Counted from the first letter of the stretch, positions 50,854-61,038 are shown. The stretch: 64,000 bases of DNA from Dechloromonas sp. H13 (GCF_009469615.1 NZ_SSXX01000002.1:393501-457500); one strand, 5' to 3'. Numbers and translations: made by a program. The notes: a model not told the origin generated them from the letters alone.

Positions 50854-51719
50854 GGGGTGCTGGGCCTTGTCTGGAGAGCGGTCAGGGTTACCGCCACGTC
50901 GCGCGGCGGTGCGAAGTAGGGGGCCGAAGTGACGAGAATGTCGGCCCCGGCCCGCGCGTACGCTTCCGCATTAGCAGAATTTATGCCGCCCGCCGCGGCG
51001 ATGCGCGTCCGGGTGCCTGTGGGAAATTGCCGGCGGATGCGGTCGACGGCTTCCGGCGGCAGTTTTTCGAGCTGCACGATGTCGGCGCCGGCCTGTTGCC
51101 AGCGCAGCGCCTCGGCCTCGTCGCCGACCTCGACGACGACGGCGCGCTCCGGCCATTGCCGGCGCAGGCGGCGCACCGTGGCGGCCGGCGCTTCGGCGCC
51201 GAGAAAGCAGCGATGCTCGGCGAAGACGAGCAGGGTTTCCGACAGGCTCAGGCGGTGCGGGCTGGCGCCGCCGCACAGCACGGCCTTGATCGCCGCCGCC
51301 TTGGTGCCGGGAAAGTTCTTGCGCGTGCAGGCGACGGCGATTTCCGGGTGGCCGCGGCGGGCGGCGGCGACGATGTCGGCGGTCGCCGTGGCGATGCCGG
51401 CGAGGTATTCCATCAGCGTCTGCGCCGTCTTCCAGACCTGGTGCAGGGCGGCGGCATCGCCGGCCAGGGTCAGGATTTCCGCACCGGCGGCCAGCCGCTC
51501 GCCGCTGGCGCGGACCGGCCCGGCGCCGGGCAGGCCGCGCAGTTCGCCCATGCGCAGCGCCTCTTCGACACCGCACAGCACCATGGCATGGCGCGCCCGG
51601 AAAACCATGTGCCCCGCCTGCCCGCCGATGCCGAGGGCGCAGGTCGTCGCGTCGCCGAACGGCGCGTCGTCGGCGAGCAGGGCTTCGAGGTCGGGGTCGG
51701 GCAGGCGGTAGGGATTCAT
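50850..51719 (-). CDS. modD: ModD, quinolinate phosphoribosyltransferase-like protein
   Basis: 289 aa. The NadC fold is clear (DAPFGDATTCALGIGGQAGH, ACTRKNFPGTKAAAIKAVLC, EVGDEAEALRWQQAGADIVQ). The sequence belongs to the ModD group found in molybdate operons rather than housekeeping NadC. Its reaction in molybdenum physiology is unknown. The start at 51719 follows the short gene at 51725. Confidence 0.88.
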   Translation of the reverse strand: MNPYRLPDPDLEALLADDAPFGDATTCALGIGGQAGHMVFRARHAMVLCGVEEALRMGELRGLPGAGPVRASGERLAAGAEILTLAGDAAALHQVWKTAQTLMEYLAGIATATADIVAAARRGHPEIAVACTRKNFPGTKAAAIKAVLCGGASPHRLSLSETLLVFAEHRCFLGAEAPAATVRRLRRQWPERAVVVEVGDEAEALRWQQAGADIVQLEKLPPEAVDRIRRQFPTGTRTRIAAAGGINSANAEAYARAGADILVTSAPYFAPPRDVAVTLTALQTRPSTP

Positions 51720-51724
51720 GGCGG

Positions 51725-53699
<1,975 letters not shown>

Positions 53700-53704
53700 G
53701 GCTT

Positions 53705-53730
53705 CGTGATATGTTTATTTATATAGCGAT
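53705..53730. promoter_or_regulatory. ModE box before modE
   Basis: Reverse strand ATCGCTATATAAATAAACAT then ATCACG, close to the ModE consensus (ATCGCTATATA-N6-TATATAACGAT). It suggests autorepression of modE-modABC. Confidence 0.75.
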
Positions 53731-53837
53731 GACTATAACCTAGGTTGGGCGTGGGCGAATATTCAAGATTTTCTAAGGCGTTATGGTTGAATTGACCAGA
53801 CGGTTGGCGTTAGATTGTGGGCAACCCGACAATAATT

Positions 53838-53861
53838 CGTTACTTAGTTTTGTATATAGCG
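53838..53861. promoter_or_regulatory. ModE box before mop
   Basis: Reverse strand CGCTATATACAAAACTAAGT then AACG, a second ModE-type palindrome, 40 bp before the mop start. The two boxes bracket the divergent promoter region. Confidence 0.68.
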
Positions 53862-53901
53862 AGAACCGGGCCAGGCACCTCAACCCGACAAGGAGAACAG
53901 C

Positions 53902-54330
53902 ATGAAGGTCAGCGCACGCAACGTATTCAAGGGCAAAATCACCACATTGGTCGATGGCGCGGTCAACGCCGAAATCGAACTCACCCTGCCCGGCGGCGAC
54001 AAAATTGTCGCAATCGTGACGGAAGGCAGCGTCAAGGCGCTCGGCCTCGCCGTCGGCAAGGAAGCCGTCGCCTACGTCAAGGCGCCCTGGGTGATGCTGC
54101 TTTCCGGTACGGCGGACGTGAAATTTTCCGCCCGCAACCAGCTCGCCGGCACCGTCAGCGAGATTCGCAAGGGGGCGGTCAATACCGAGGTGGCAATCAC
54201 GCTGCCCGGCGGCACCATGGTGCATGCGGTGGTCACCAACGAGGCGGTGCTCGAACTCGGCCTCAAGGCAGGCGCCCCGGCCAGCGCCTTGATCAAGGCC
54301 AGCAACGTGATTCTCGGGGTGCCGGCCTGA
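53902..54330 (+). CDS. mop: Molbindin (two-domain Mop protein)
   Basis: 142 aa. Two Mop domains, KVSARNVFKGKITTLVDGAV and KFSARNQLAGTVSEIRKGAV, each with the SARN molybdate loop. Molbindins store molybdate as hexamers in the cytoplasm. AAGGAG precedes the ATG. It is divergent from modE and likely ModE-controlled. Confidence 0.94.
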   Translation: MKVSARNVFKGKITTLVDGAVNAEIELTLPGGDKIVAIVTEGSVKALGLAVGKEAVAYVKAPWVMLLSGTADVKFSARNQLAGTVSEIRKGAVNTEVAITLPGGTMVHAVVTNEAVLELGLKAGAPASALIKASNVILGVPA

Positions 54331-54343
54331 AGCGCCCGGGCGC

Positions 54344-54889
54344 CTAGCGGTCGCGGTCCGCCGGCAGCGCCCGGCGGGCCTCGACGAACCAGTTCTCGAG
54401 CGCTTCCAGCTTCGGCTCCAGTTCGGTGAACAGTCCGCCGGTGAAGGTTTGCCAGGCGTCGGCGTGCTTTTCGGGAACGGTGGTAAGGACCGGGATGCCG
54501 AGGGCCATGATGCCGAGCATTTCGGCGGCGAAGCCCTGGCCGATCGCCTCGAGGCCGGCGAAGCGGTTGAAGATGGCGAGGTCGGCGCCTTCGGTGGCGA
54601 TGCGCCGCATGACGGCGGTGGCGTCGGCGATGCCGGCGGGGTCGACGCGGCACGACTCGGAGCAGCTGCCGAGGTCCTGGGTGATCGGATAGAGCGTGCC
54701 GTCGTCGAGGTCCACCAGCGAGACGCTGCAGCCGTTGCCGGTCTGGCGCATTTCCTGGATCAGGCCGCGCACGCGCCAGCCGCGTTCGATCAGCGCGAGG
54801 GCGAAACCGGCGACGAGGTCGTCGACACCGGCACCGCCGCGCACGGCGGCGATGATCGTTGGTGGCGAAGGGGCGGTGATCGGGTTCAC
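54344..54889 (-). CDS. DUF2478 putative NTPase
   Basis: 181 aa from GTG 54889. TIIAAVRGGAGVDDLVAGFA is a degenerate P-loop region; DLGSCSESCRVDPAG has the conserved CSESC of DUF2478; FNRFAGLEAIGQGFAAEML follows. Related proteins occur near molybdenum and nif genes. No ATG fits; the start codon is uncertain. It converges with mop, with 13 bp between. Confidence 0.8.
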   Translation of the reverse strand: MNPITAPSPPTIIAAVRGGAGVDDLVAGFALALIERGWRVRGLIQEMRQTGNGCSVSLVDLDDGTLYPITQDLGSCSESCRVDPAGIADATAVMRRIATEGADLAIFNRFAGLEAIGQGFAAEMLGIMALGIPVLTTVPEKHADAWQTFTGGLFTELEPKLEALENWFVEARRALPADRDR

Positions 54890-55013
54890 GGCGGGCTCAC
54901 GGGCGGCGGTTCGATGCCCGCTATAGTGCGGCAAACGGCGCCGCGCCTCAATGACATTCGGGCGCTCGGCCGCTTGGCGCGCGGTTGCGGCATGTAGCGG
55001 GCGGGCGTGCGCC

Positions 55014-55319
55014 TCAGGCGTCGAAATGCATGGCCAGGCTGGCCAGCACCTGCGGCAGCGGCAGGTTTTCCTCGGACTCGAGGATGCCGGGCACCGGATG
55101 CGGGTATTCGTAGAAGATGCCGTAGGTGCCGGTGCGCTGCCCGTGCAGGTAGACATGGGCGCGCAGCTTGTCGAGCTCGGCGTGGCGCAACGTGACGATA
55201 TGCGGGTCGGCACCGTCGTCGGGCACGATGTCGCAGGCCTGGGCGATGCGCTCGTCGAGCGATACGAGGACGCGGCGGATTTCGCGGGATTTGGGGGCGG
55301 CCCAGGGGTTGGCGTTCAT
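55014..55319 (-). CDS. nifF-operon protein of unknown function
   Basis: 101 aa, soluble. IVTLRHAELDKLRAHVYLHG and GTYGIFYEYPHPVPGILESE. It overlaps nifF by 4 bp (ATGA) and is the last clear gene of the NifA-controlled nifF operon. A possible start for a nitrogenase-related function. No family is recognised. Confidence 0.75.
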   Translation of the reverse strand: MNANPWAAPKSREIRRVLVSLDERIAQACDIVPDDGADPHIVTLRHAELDKLRAHVYLHGQRTGTYGIFYEYPHPVPGILESEENLPLPQVLASLAMHFDA

Positions 55320-55849
55320 GGCATCAGCTCCGGTCGGATTTGCGCCAGCCAGGCGTCGAGCCGTTCTTCGGTCAATACCGGCTGGTTGATCTGGTCGAGG
55401 GCGAGGCCGAGGAAGAGCTCGCCGTCGACGGCTTGCGAGGCGTTGAATTCGTAGCCGGCGGTCGGCCAGTAGCCGATCGGGCGGGCGCCACGCGCAACCA
55501 GGGCGTAGTGGATGATGCCGATGGCGTCGACGAATTCGTCCGGGTATTTCTTCTGGTCGCCGAGGCCGAAGATGGCGACGACCTTGCCGGAAAGGTCGAC
55601 GGCGGCCAGCTGCGGCAGGAATTCCTCCCAGCTCGGCTGGGCCAGACCGGTCGACTGCCCCGGCAGTTCGCCGTCGCCGAGTGTCGGGCTGCCGAGGATC
55701 AGGGCCTCATAGGCAAGGAACTGCTCGAGCGTGGCGCGGCCGATATTGACCGGAGCGTCGGCAGCATCACCCAGTTTCCTGGCGATCTGCTTGGCGACCA
55801 GCCGCGTGCGGCCGGTGTCGGTGCCGAAGAAGATGCCGATTTTTGCCAT
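55316..55849 (-). CDS. nifF: Nitrogenase flavodoxin NifF
   Basis: 177 aa. FMN phosphate loop IGIFFGTDTGRTRLVAKQIA, long-chain flavodoxin with insert (GDQKKYPDEFVDAIGIIHYA). It donates electrons to NifH. Its ribosome site and start codon overlap a dispersed repeat copy. It is the third gene of the operon after the ferredoxin and NifZ-like genes. Confidence 0.93.
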   Translation of the reverse strand: MAKIGIFFGTDTGRTRLVAKQIARKLGDAADAPVNIGRATLEQFLAYEALILGSPTLGDGELPGQSTGLAQPSWEEFLPQLAAVDLSGKVVAIFGLGDQKKYPDEFVDAIGIIHYALVARGARPIGYWPTAGYEFNASQAVDGELFLGLALDQINQPVLTEERLDAWLAQIRPELMP

Positions 55850-55873
55850 TTTTCAGGCGTCGACCGCAACATC
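55840..55873 (-). repeat. Dispersed TGCGGTCGAC repeat, copy 9 (gene junction)
   Basis: Reverse strand GATGTTGCGGTCGACGCC then TGAAAAATGGCAAAAATCGG. It contains the TGA of the NifZ-like gene (55855-55853) and the ATG of nifF (55849), so it forms the junction of the two genes. Confidence 0.58.
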
Positions 55874-56122
55874 CTGGGTCAGCTCTTCCGGCAGGCAGCC
55901 GACCGGGTGGCCAAGGCTGCCGTCGGGGCCATTCTCGAACTGCACCAAGTAGATTTCCCGGCTTTCGTCCATCTCGGCGACGCCGTAATGGACGATCACC
56001 CCGCGCGTGCCGGCGGCGGCGATCAGGCCTTCCTCATCCTCGATGCCGGGCATGCCGCCATCGTTGAGGATGTCCTCGGCGGCGAAGACCATGTCGCCGA
56101 TCTCGTATCTGACGGTTTCCAT
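55853..56122 (-). CDS. Short NifZ-domain protein
   Basis: 89 aa. METVRYEIGDMVFAAEDILN and LIAAAGTRGVIVHYGVAEMD, then IYLVQFENGPDGSLGHPVGC follow the NifZ/SH3-like fold. It is about half the length of NifZ at 3433 and is probably a paralogue acting with it. The start at 56122 is 4 bp after the ferredoxin gene stop. Confidence 0.78.
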   Translation of the reverse strand: METVRYEIGDMVFAAEDILNDGGMPGIEDEEGLIAAAGTRGVIVHYGVAEMDESREIYLVQFENGPDGSLGHPVGCLPEELTQDVAVDA

Positions 56123-56126
56123 GATC

Positions 56127-56456
56127 TCAGACCCAGACGTCGGCCGGCGCCTTGAGGCGCTCGACCGGTTGGTCGAAGAGCAGGTGCTCGTCAATGATCG
56201 TCGCCACGTCTTCCGGCTTGACGCCGGTGTACATGACGCCTTCCGGGTACACCAGCACGCTCGGGCCGAGGTGGCAGGGGCCGAGGCAGCCGGTGTTGGT
56301 GAGCTGGAAGCCGGACGCCCACAGGTTGCGGGTGGTGAATTCGTCCGAAAACGCTTGCCAGGTCTGGCCGCAGCCCTTTTCCTGGCAGGAACCGCGCGGG
56401 TGGCCCTGGGGGCGGCCCTGGACGCAGACGAGTACGTGTTTCTTCGGTCTTGGCAT
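56127..56456 (-). CDS. Thioredoxin-like [2Fe-2S] ferredoxin
   Basis: 109 aa. HVLVCVQGRPQGHPRGSCQE then NTGCLGPCHLGPSVLVYPEG: four cysteines in the C-x8-12-C ... C-x3-C pattern of thioredoxin-like ferredoxins (FdIV/Shethna FeSI type). Such ferredoxins are common next to nifF/nifX. It is the first gene of the nifF operon. Confidence 0.9.
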   Translation of the reverse strand: MPRPKKHVLVCVQGRPQGHPRGSCQEKGCGQTWQAFSDEFTTRNLWASGFQLTNTGCLGPCHLGPSVLVYPEGVMYTGVKPEDVATIIDEHLLFDQPVERLKAPADVWV

Positions 56457-56484
56457 GCTGTTCTCCTTGTCGATGGCTAGCCTG

Positions 56485-56501
56485 TTGCAAGGGTAGTGCC
56501 A
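56485..56501 (-). promoter_or_regulatory. Sigma-54 promoter of the nifF operon
   Basis: Reverse strand TGGCAC-TACCC-TTGCAA, a perfect -24/-12 element 29 bp before the ferredoxin gene. Confidence 0.9.
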
Positions 56502-56544
56502 GGTGTTAATTCAATGAATTCAGTGGCTTGTCCGATTGAGGCAT

Positions 56545-56560
56545 TGTCGGCTATGCGACA
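56545..56560. promoter_or_regulatory. NifA upstream activator site for the nifF operon
   Basis: TGTCGGCTATGCGACA fits TGT-N10-ACA, about 50 bp upstream of the -24 element. Confidence 0.82.
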
Positions 56561-56684
56561 ACCGGGGTTTGCCCTGGCGTTCGCCGCATGTCTCGCAGGA
56601 AGCCCGCGGGCAGCGTCGCCGCCATGCACCGGTGGCGAGCACGCCGCTTCAACATGGTGCGACTTTCCGGGTGCCGTCGGTGCC

Positions 56685-57341
56685 TCAGAACTCCATTTCC
56701 AGTTCCTCGATGTCGTCCGGCTCGCCCTTGGCGGCGTCTATCCATTCCTGCATTGCCGGCAGCGCCATGATGGTCTGGCAATAGGCGGCACAGGCTTCGT
56801 CGAGGGCGACGTCGTAGGTCACGAAGCGAGTGGCGACCGGCGCGTACATGGCGTCGGCCAGGGTAGGTTTCTTGCCGAACAGGAACGGGCCGCCGTAGCG
56901 CTGCAGGCAGTCGTTCCAGATCTCGGCGACGCGCTCGATGTCGCCCTTGGCGCGCGACCAGACGGTGAATTTGGGGAAGCGCGCCTTGAGGTTCATCGGC
57001 AGCGCCGAGCGCAGGGCGCTGAAGCCGGAATGCATCTCGCCGCACACCGAGCGGCAGTGTGCGCGGGCGGCGGCATCGGCCGGCAGCAGCCCGGCCTTGG
57101 GCTTGATTTCGTTGAGATATTCGCCGATCGCCAGGGTGTCCCACACCGAAATGTCGCCGTGCGTCAGGCGCGGCACGCGCACCGAGGGGGCGAGCAGCAG
57201 CAGTTCGGCGCGGGCGCTGGCGTCGTCGGCTTCGACCATTTCCTCGACGAAGTCGATGCCGGCCAGGCGGGCCATCAGCCAGCCGCGCAGCGACCAGGAC
57301 GAGTAATTCTTGCTGCTCAGGGTAAGGGTTGCGACGGGCAT
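56685..57341 (-). CDS. Glutathione S-transferase family protein
   Basis: 218 aa. A thioredoxin-like N-terminal domain (TLTLSSKNYSSWSLRGWLMA with the catalytic Ser) and an all-helical C-terminal domain (FLFGKKPTLADAMYAPVATR). The N-terminal SSKNYSSWSLR resembles the maleylpyruvate-isomerase/zeta-like group. The start at 57341 gives the standard length. It diverges from phaZ. Confidence 0.88.
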   Translation of the reverse strand: MPVATLTLSSKNYSSWSLRGWLMARLAGIDFVEEMVEADDASARAELLLLAPSVRVPRLTHGDISVWDTLAIGEYLNEIKPKAGLLPADAAARAHCRSVCGEMHSGFSALRSALPMNLKARFPKFTVWSRAKGDIERVAEIWNDCLQRYGGPFLFGKKPTLADAMYAPVATRFVTYDVALDEACAAYCQTIMALPAMQEWIDAAKGEPDDIEELEMEF

Positions 57342-57480
57342 CGGATTCGGTCTCCACAAAAAGGGAAAGGCGCTGCGAGGGCGCGCTGCGTGGCTGTTTC
57401 TTAGCAAGGCACATGCCAGTGGACTGGCCGCCGGCGGCATGCGCTTTGCTTGTATCGGCTGTCGCCCACTTGCCGGAAAC

Positions 57481-58731
57481 ATGACCATGACCGCGTTCAG
57501 CCCTGCATTGCATTACCAGGCCTACCAGGCCCTGGCAGACCTCACGACGCCGATGCGCACGGTGGCCCGCCACCTGGCGCCGTGGCTGCATCACAGCCTG
57601 TTCTGGTTCCCCGAGAGCAAGGGCCTGCGCAAGGCCGCCGCCGCCTGCGAGGTGCTGGCGCTGGCCGGGCTGACCCACGCCCGCCCGCCCTTCGGCATCG
57701 ACAAGGTGGAAACCGAAAACGGCATCGTGGCGGTGAGCGAGGAGGCGGTGTACGCGACGCCCTTCTGCACCCTGCAACGCTTCCGCAAGGAAAACGCACC
57801 CGAAGGCGAACCCAAGGTGCTGCTGGTGGCGCCGGCTTCCGGCCACTTCGCGACGCTGCTGCGCGGCACGGTGGAAACCCTGCTGCGCGACCACGATGTC
57901 TACGTCACCGACTGGCACAACGTGCGCGACATACCGCTTTCCGCCGGCCCTTTCGACCTCGATGCCTTCATTGGGCACATCATCGCCTTCGTCGACTGGC
58001 TCGGCCCGCATACCCATCTGGTCGCCGTCTGCCAGCCGACGGTGCCGACCCTGGCCGCGGTCGCGGTGATGGCCGAGGAGAATCACCCGCACCAGCCGCG
58101 CAGCATGACGCTGATGGCCGGGCCGATCGACTGCCGGATCAACCCGACCGAGGTCAACCGCCTGGCCACCGACAAGCCCATCGAATGGTTCGAGAAGAAC
58201 CTGATCGGCACCGTCCCGCTGCGCTACAAGGGCGCCCTGCGCAAGGTCTACCCCGGCTTCCTGCAGATTTCGGCCTTCATGAGCATGAACCTCGACCGCC
58301 ACAAGGAATCGTTCCGCAAGATGTACGCGCACTATGCAGCCGGCGAGACGGCGAGCGCGGTCGGCATCAAGGAGTTCTACGACGAATACCTGGCGATGAT
58401 GGACCTGCCCGCCGAGTTCTACCTGCAGACGGTGCGCAAGGTCTTCCAGGAATACCACCTGCCGAAGGGCAAGCTCGAATATAAGGGCCGCCTGGTGCGC
58501 CCGGAACTGATCCGCCGCACCGCGCTATTCACCGTCGAAGGCGAGCGCGACGATATTTGCTCGATCGGCCAGACCCTCGCCGCCCACGATCTGTGCAGCA
58601 AGCTGGCGCCATACCGCAAGCAGCACCACCTGCAGGCCACCGTCGGCCATTACGGCGTGTTCAACGGCAAGCGCTGGCAGCGCCAGATCTACCCGCGGCT
58701 GCGGGATTTCATTCATGCGTTCGACGAGTGA
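57481..58731 (+). CDS. phaZ: Intracellular polyhydroxyalkanoate depolymerase PhaZ
   Basis: 416 aa. The alpha/beta hydrolase has a cysteine nucleophile in LVAVCQPTVPTLAA, the PhaZ1-type lipase box of intracellular enzymes. ALFTVEGERDDICSIGQTLA and VGHYGVFNGKRWQRQIYPRL complete the triad. It breaks down stored PHB granules. The start ATG at 57481 matches family length. It is convergent with the photolyase gene. Confidence 0.93.
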   Translation: MTMTAFSPALHYQAYQALADLTTPMRTVARHLAPWLHHSLFWFPESKGLRKAAAACEVLALAGLTHARPPFGIDKVETENGIVAVSEEAVYATPFCTLQRFRKENAPEGEPKVLLVAPASGHFATLLRGTVETLLRDHDVYVTDWHNVRDIPLSAGPFDLDAFIGHIIAFVDWLGPHTHLVAVCQPTVPTLAAVAVMAEENHPHQPRSMTLMAGPIDCRINPTEVNRLATDKPIEWFEKNLIGTVPLRYKGALRKVYPGFLQISAFMSMNLDRHKESFRKMYAHYAAGETASAVGIKEFYDEYLAMMDLPAEFYLQTVRKVFQEYHLPKGKLEYKGRLVRPELIRRTALFTVEGERDDICSIGQTLAAHDLCSKLAPYRKQHHLQATVGHYGVFNGKRWQRQIYPRLRDFIHAFDE

Positions 58732-58744
58732 GGGTGAAGCGCCC

Positions 58745-60274
58745 CTACAAATCCTCGATTCCGGCCCGAATTTCATCCGCTCTGGCCTGCGTGACATCCA
58801 GGGCTGCCGGACTCATTCCGGCGAGTTGACGATAGACCATGCCCAGCCTTGGGTTGCTCGACAAACGTTGGCTGTTGCGGGCGAAAAAATCCCAGTACAG
58901 CGCATTGAAAGGGCAGGCGCGCTCGCCGACACGCGCCTTTTTGTCGTAATGACAGCCCTTGCAGTAATCGCTCATGCGGTCGATGTAGGCAGCGCTCGAC
59001 ACGTAGGGCTTGGTCGCCAGCTTGCCGCCGTCGGCGAACTGGCTCATGCCGACGGTGTTGGGCAGCTCGACCCATTCGAAGGCGTCGATATAAACGCCGA
59101 GATACCAGCCATGCACGGCGGCCGGATTCAGTCCGGCGAGCAGCGCGAAATTGCCGATGACCATCAGGCGCTGGATATGGTGGGCGTAGGCATGTTCCAG
59201 CGATTGGCCGATGGCGTGCGCCAGGCACCGCATTCTGGTTTGGCCGGTCCAGAACCAGGCGGGCAGCGGCCGCTGGTGATCGAAATGATTCTGCATTTCG
59301 TAGCCGGGCATGTTGGCCCAATAGACACCGCGCACGTACTCGCGCCAGCCGAGTATCTGTCGGATGAAACCTTCCGCCGCCGCCAGCGGTACGCGCCCGG
59401 ATTCATAATCCGCGGCCGCCTTGGCAACGACCTCGCGCGGATTGAGCATCTTCGTGTTCAACGCGAAGGAGAGCAGCGAATAGAAAAGCCGCCAGGCGCG
59501 AAAGGTCAGCGCGTCCTGGAAATCGCCGAAATGCGGTAGCGCTTCGGCGATGAAATCGTCCAGCTGCTGCAAGGCTTCGGCCCGGTTCAGCGGCCAGCGA
59601 AAATGCTGCGCACTCGGCTCGCCGAAACTGGCCACACCGGCCAGCTGGATGCTCTGCCAGAGCGCCGAATGATCGTGTTCACCACGCCAGTCGGCCGGTT
59701 CGCGCGGCAGGCCGGGCCAGGGCTTGCGGTTGTCGTGATCGAAATTCCACTGGCCGCCCAGCGGCTTGCCCGGGCCGGCCATCAGCACGCCGTGGCGCAT
59801 GCGCATCTGGCGGTAGAAATGCTCCATCAGCCATTGCTGGCGCCCGGCAAAAAGCTGTGCAGCTTCGTCGCGGCGGCTGTAGAAGTGCTCGCTATCGGCC
59901 ATCCGGCCGGGGATGCCGAGCTGGCGGGTGTACTCGGCGAGTTGCTGGTCGAGCCGCCATTCGTCGGGCGCCTGGTACTCGAAGGCATTGGCCGAATAGT
60001 CGGCGATCAGCGCATCCAGATTGGCCGCCAGCGATTGGCGGTTGGCCGGGTCGTCAATCGCCAAGTAATGCACACGATGGCCCGCAAGGCGTAGCTGTCG
60101 GGCGAAGTCGCGCATGGCGGCGAAGATGGCGATGATTTTCTGGGCGTGGTGCAGGACGTAATCGGTTTCCTGGCGGATCTCCATCAGCACGTAGAGCACC
60201 GCGTCGTCGGGCGCCGCAAACCAGCTGTGTTCCGGATTGAGCTGGTCGCCGAGGATCAGGCGCAGCGTGGTCAT
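58745..60274 (-). CDS. Cryptochrome/photolyase, FeS-BCP type
   Basis: 509 aa. LRLILGDQLNPEHSWFAAPD opens the family; the FAD-binding C-terminal half has LPNTVGMSQFADGGKLATKP and a cysteine cluster (CKGCHYDKKARVGERACPFN) that, with further Cys, holds 4Fe-4S. Members are prokaryotic (6-4) photolyases. The ATG at 60274 overlaps the DUF2256 gene by 4 bp. Confidence 0.93.
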   Translation of the reverse strand: MTTLRLILGDQLNPEHSWFAAPDDAVLYVLMEIRQETDYVLHHAQKIIAIFAAMRDFARQLRLAGHRVHYLAIDDPANRQSLAANLDALIADYSANAFEYQAPDEWRLDQQLAEYTRQLGIPGRMADSEHFYSRRDEAAQLFAGRQQWLMEHFYRQMRMRHGVLMAGPGKPLGGQWNFDHDNRKPWPGLPREPADWRGEHDHSALWQSIQLAGVASFGEPSAQHFRWPLNRAEALQQLDDFIAEALPHFGDFQDALTFRAWRLFYSLLSFALNTKMLNPREVVAKAAADYESGRVPLAAAEGFIRQILGWREYVRGVYWANMPGYEMQNHFDHQRPLPAWFWTGQTRMRCLAHAIGQSLEHAYAHHIQRLMVIGNFALLAGLNPAAVHGWYLGVYIDAFEWVELPNTVGMSQFADGGKLATKPYVSSAAYIDRMSDYCKGCHYDKKARVGERACPFNALYWDFFARNSQRLSSNPRLGMVYRQLAGMSPAALDVTQARADEIRAGIEDL

Positions 60275-60420
60275 GACTTTTCCTGGCGATTGCGCCGGCA
60301 GCGCTCGGAGCAATACTTAACTTCTGCCCAAACCGTCGCCCATTTTTTGCACCAAAAATACGGTCGACCGCAGCAAAGGCAGATTTTGCTCGGCAGATCG
60401 CATTTTTTCCGGGCGCGCAT
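60271..60420 (-). CDS. DUF2256 small zinc-ribbon-like protein
   Basis: 49 aa, too short for most ORF cut-offs. It reads MRARKKCDLPSKICLCCGRP then YFWCKKWATVWAEVKYCSER and CRRNRQEKS: the DUF2256 pattern CxxC...W..KW...YCS..CR. Four or more Cys could bind zinc. It overlaps the photolyase start (ATGA). DUF2256 genes typically travel with this photolyase type. Confidence 0.88.
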   Translation of the reverse strand: MRARKKCDLPSKICLCCGRPYFWCKKWATVWAEVKYCSERCRRNRQEKS

Positions 60421-60438
60421 TCAGGAATACCGGCCGGG

Positions 60439-60984
60439 TCAATTCGTGTCGTTCCGCTTGTGCTCGACCCAGATCAGCTTGTCGGTGGCAAAGCCAAGCG
60501 CCTGCGCCTGAGCGAGCAGCTGTTCGCGAACCTCGGCCGGCAGCGTCCTGTCACGGGCGAGAATCCACAAATAGTCGCGGTCCGGACCGGCGACGAGCGA
60601 CCAGCGATAGTTCTGTTGATCGAGCGCAATGACGTGATAACCACCGTAGAACGGGCCGAAGAATGACACCTTCAGCGACGCGGTATTGCTGTCGCCGATG
60701 AACACCGCGCGGCCGACGGCTTCCTTCCACGCCTGGCGCTGCGTGTCGTAACCGCGGTTGATGACCTTGACGCTGCCGTCTCCCTGCAACTGGTAGGTGG
60801 CATTGACGTCGCTCATGCCGCGCTCGAACGAATGGTCGAGCCGGGCGATTTCGTACCACTGGCCGAGGTAGCGATTGATGTCGAACGACGTGACCGGCCG
60901 CACGCCGTCAGGAGGCGCAGTCGCGCAGGCGGCCAGGGTCAGGGCGAAGAGCAGGGCGAGGAGGGCAGGGCGAAGAGACGACAT
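60439..60984 (-). CDS. blc: Lipocalin Blc (outer-membrane lipoprotein)
   Basis: 181 aa. Signal with a lipobox (LLFALTLAAC). Lipocalin motifs DINRYLGQWYEIARLDHSFE (GxW) and YRWSLVAGPDRDYLWILARD. Blc binds lysophospholipids and is stress-induced. It lies upstream of the DUF2256-photolyase pair in the same direction, sharing one leftward operon. Confidence 0.92.
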   Translation of the reverse strand: MSSLRPALLALLFALTLAACATAPPDGVRPVTSFDINRYLGQWYEIARLDHSFERGMSDVNATYQLQGDGSVKVINRGYDTQRQAWKEAVGRAVFIGDSNTASLKVSFFGPFYGGYHVIALDQQNYRWSLVAGPDRDYLWILARDRTLPAEVREQLLAQAQALGFATDKLIWVEHKRNDTN

Positions 60985-61038
60985 GGGCAGGCTTTCGGAA
61001 CGCGACTCGGGGAATTTTTGAGAACTGGATTGACTTTA

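Noticed and set aside
53700-53901. Molybdenum-cofactor riboswitch before mop or modE
   Set aside because: The region is AT-rich with ModE-type palindromes; no multi-stem structure of the Moco RNA type is evident.
56551-58458. Leftward 635-codon frame over the GST and PhaZ genes
   Set aside because: Overlaps two genes with clear motifs; no start or ribosome site, and the translation is an Arg/Ala-rich shadow.
60341-60374. A further copy of the dispersed TGCGGTCGAC repeat inside the DUF2256 gene
   Set aside because: The bases encode the conserved family motif CCGRPYFWCKKW, so the match is better explained by protein conservation than by insertion.
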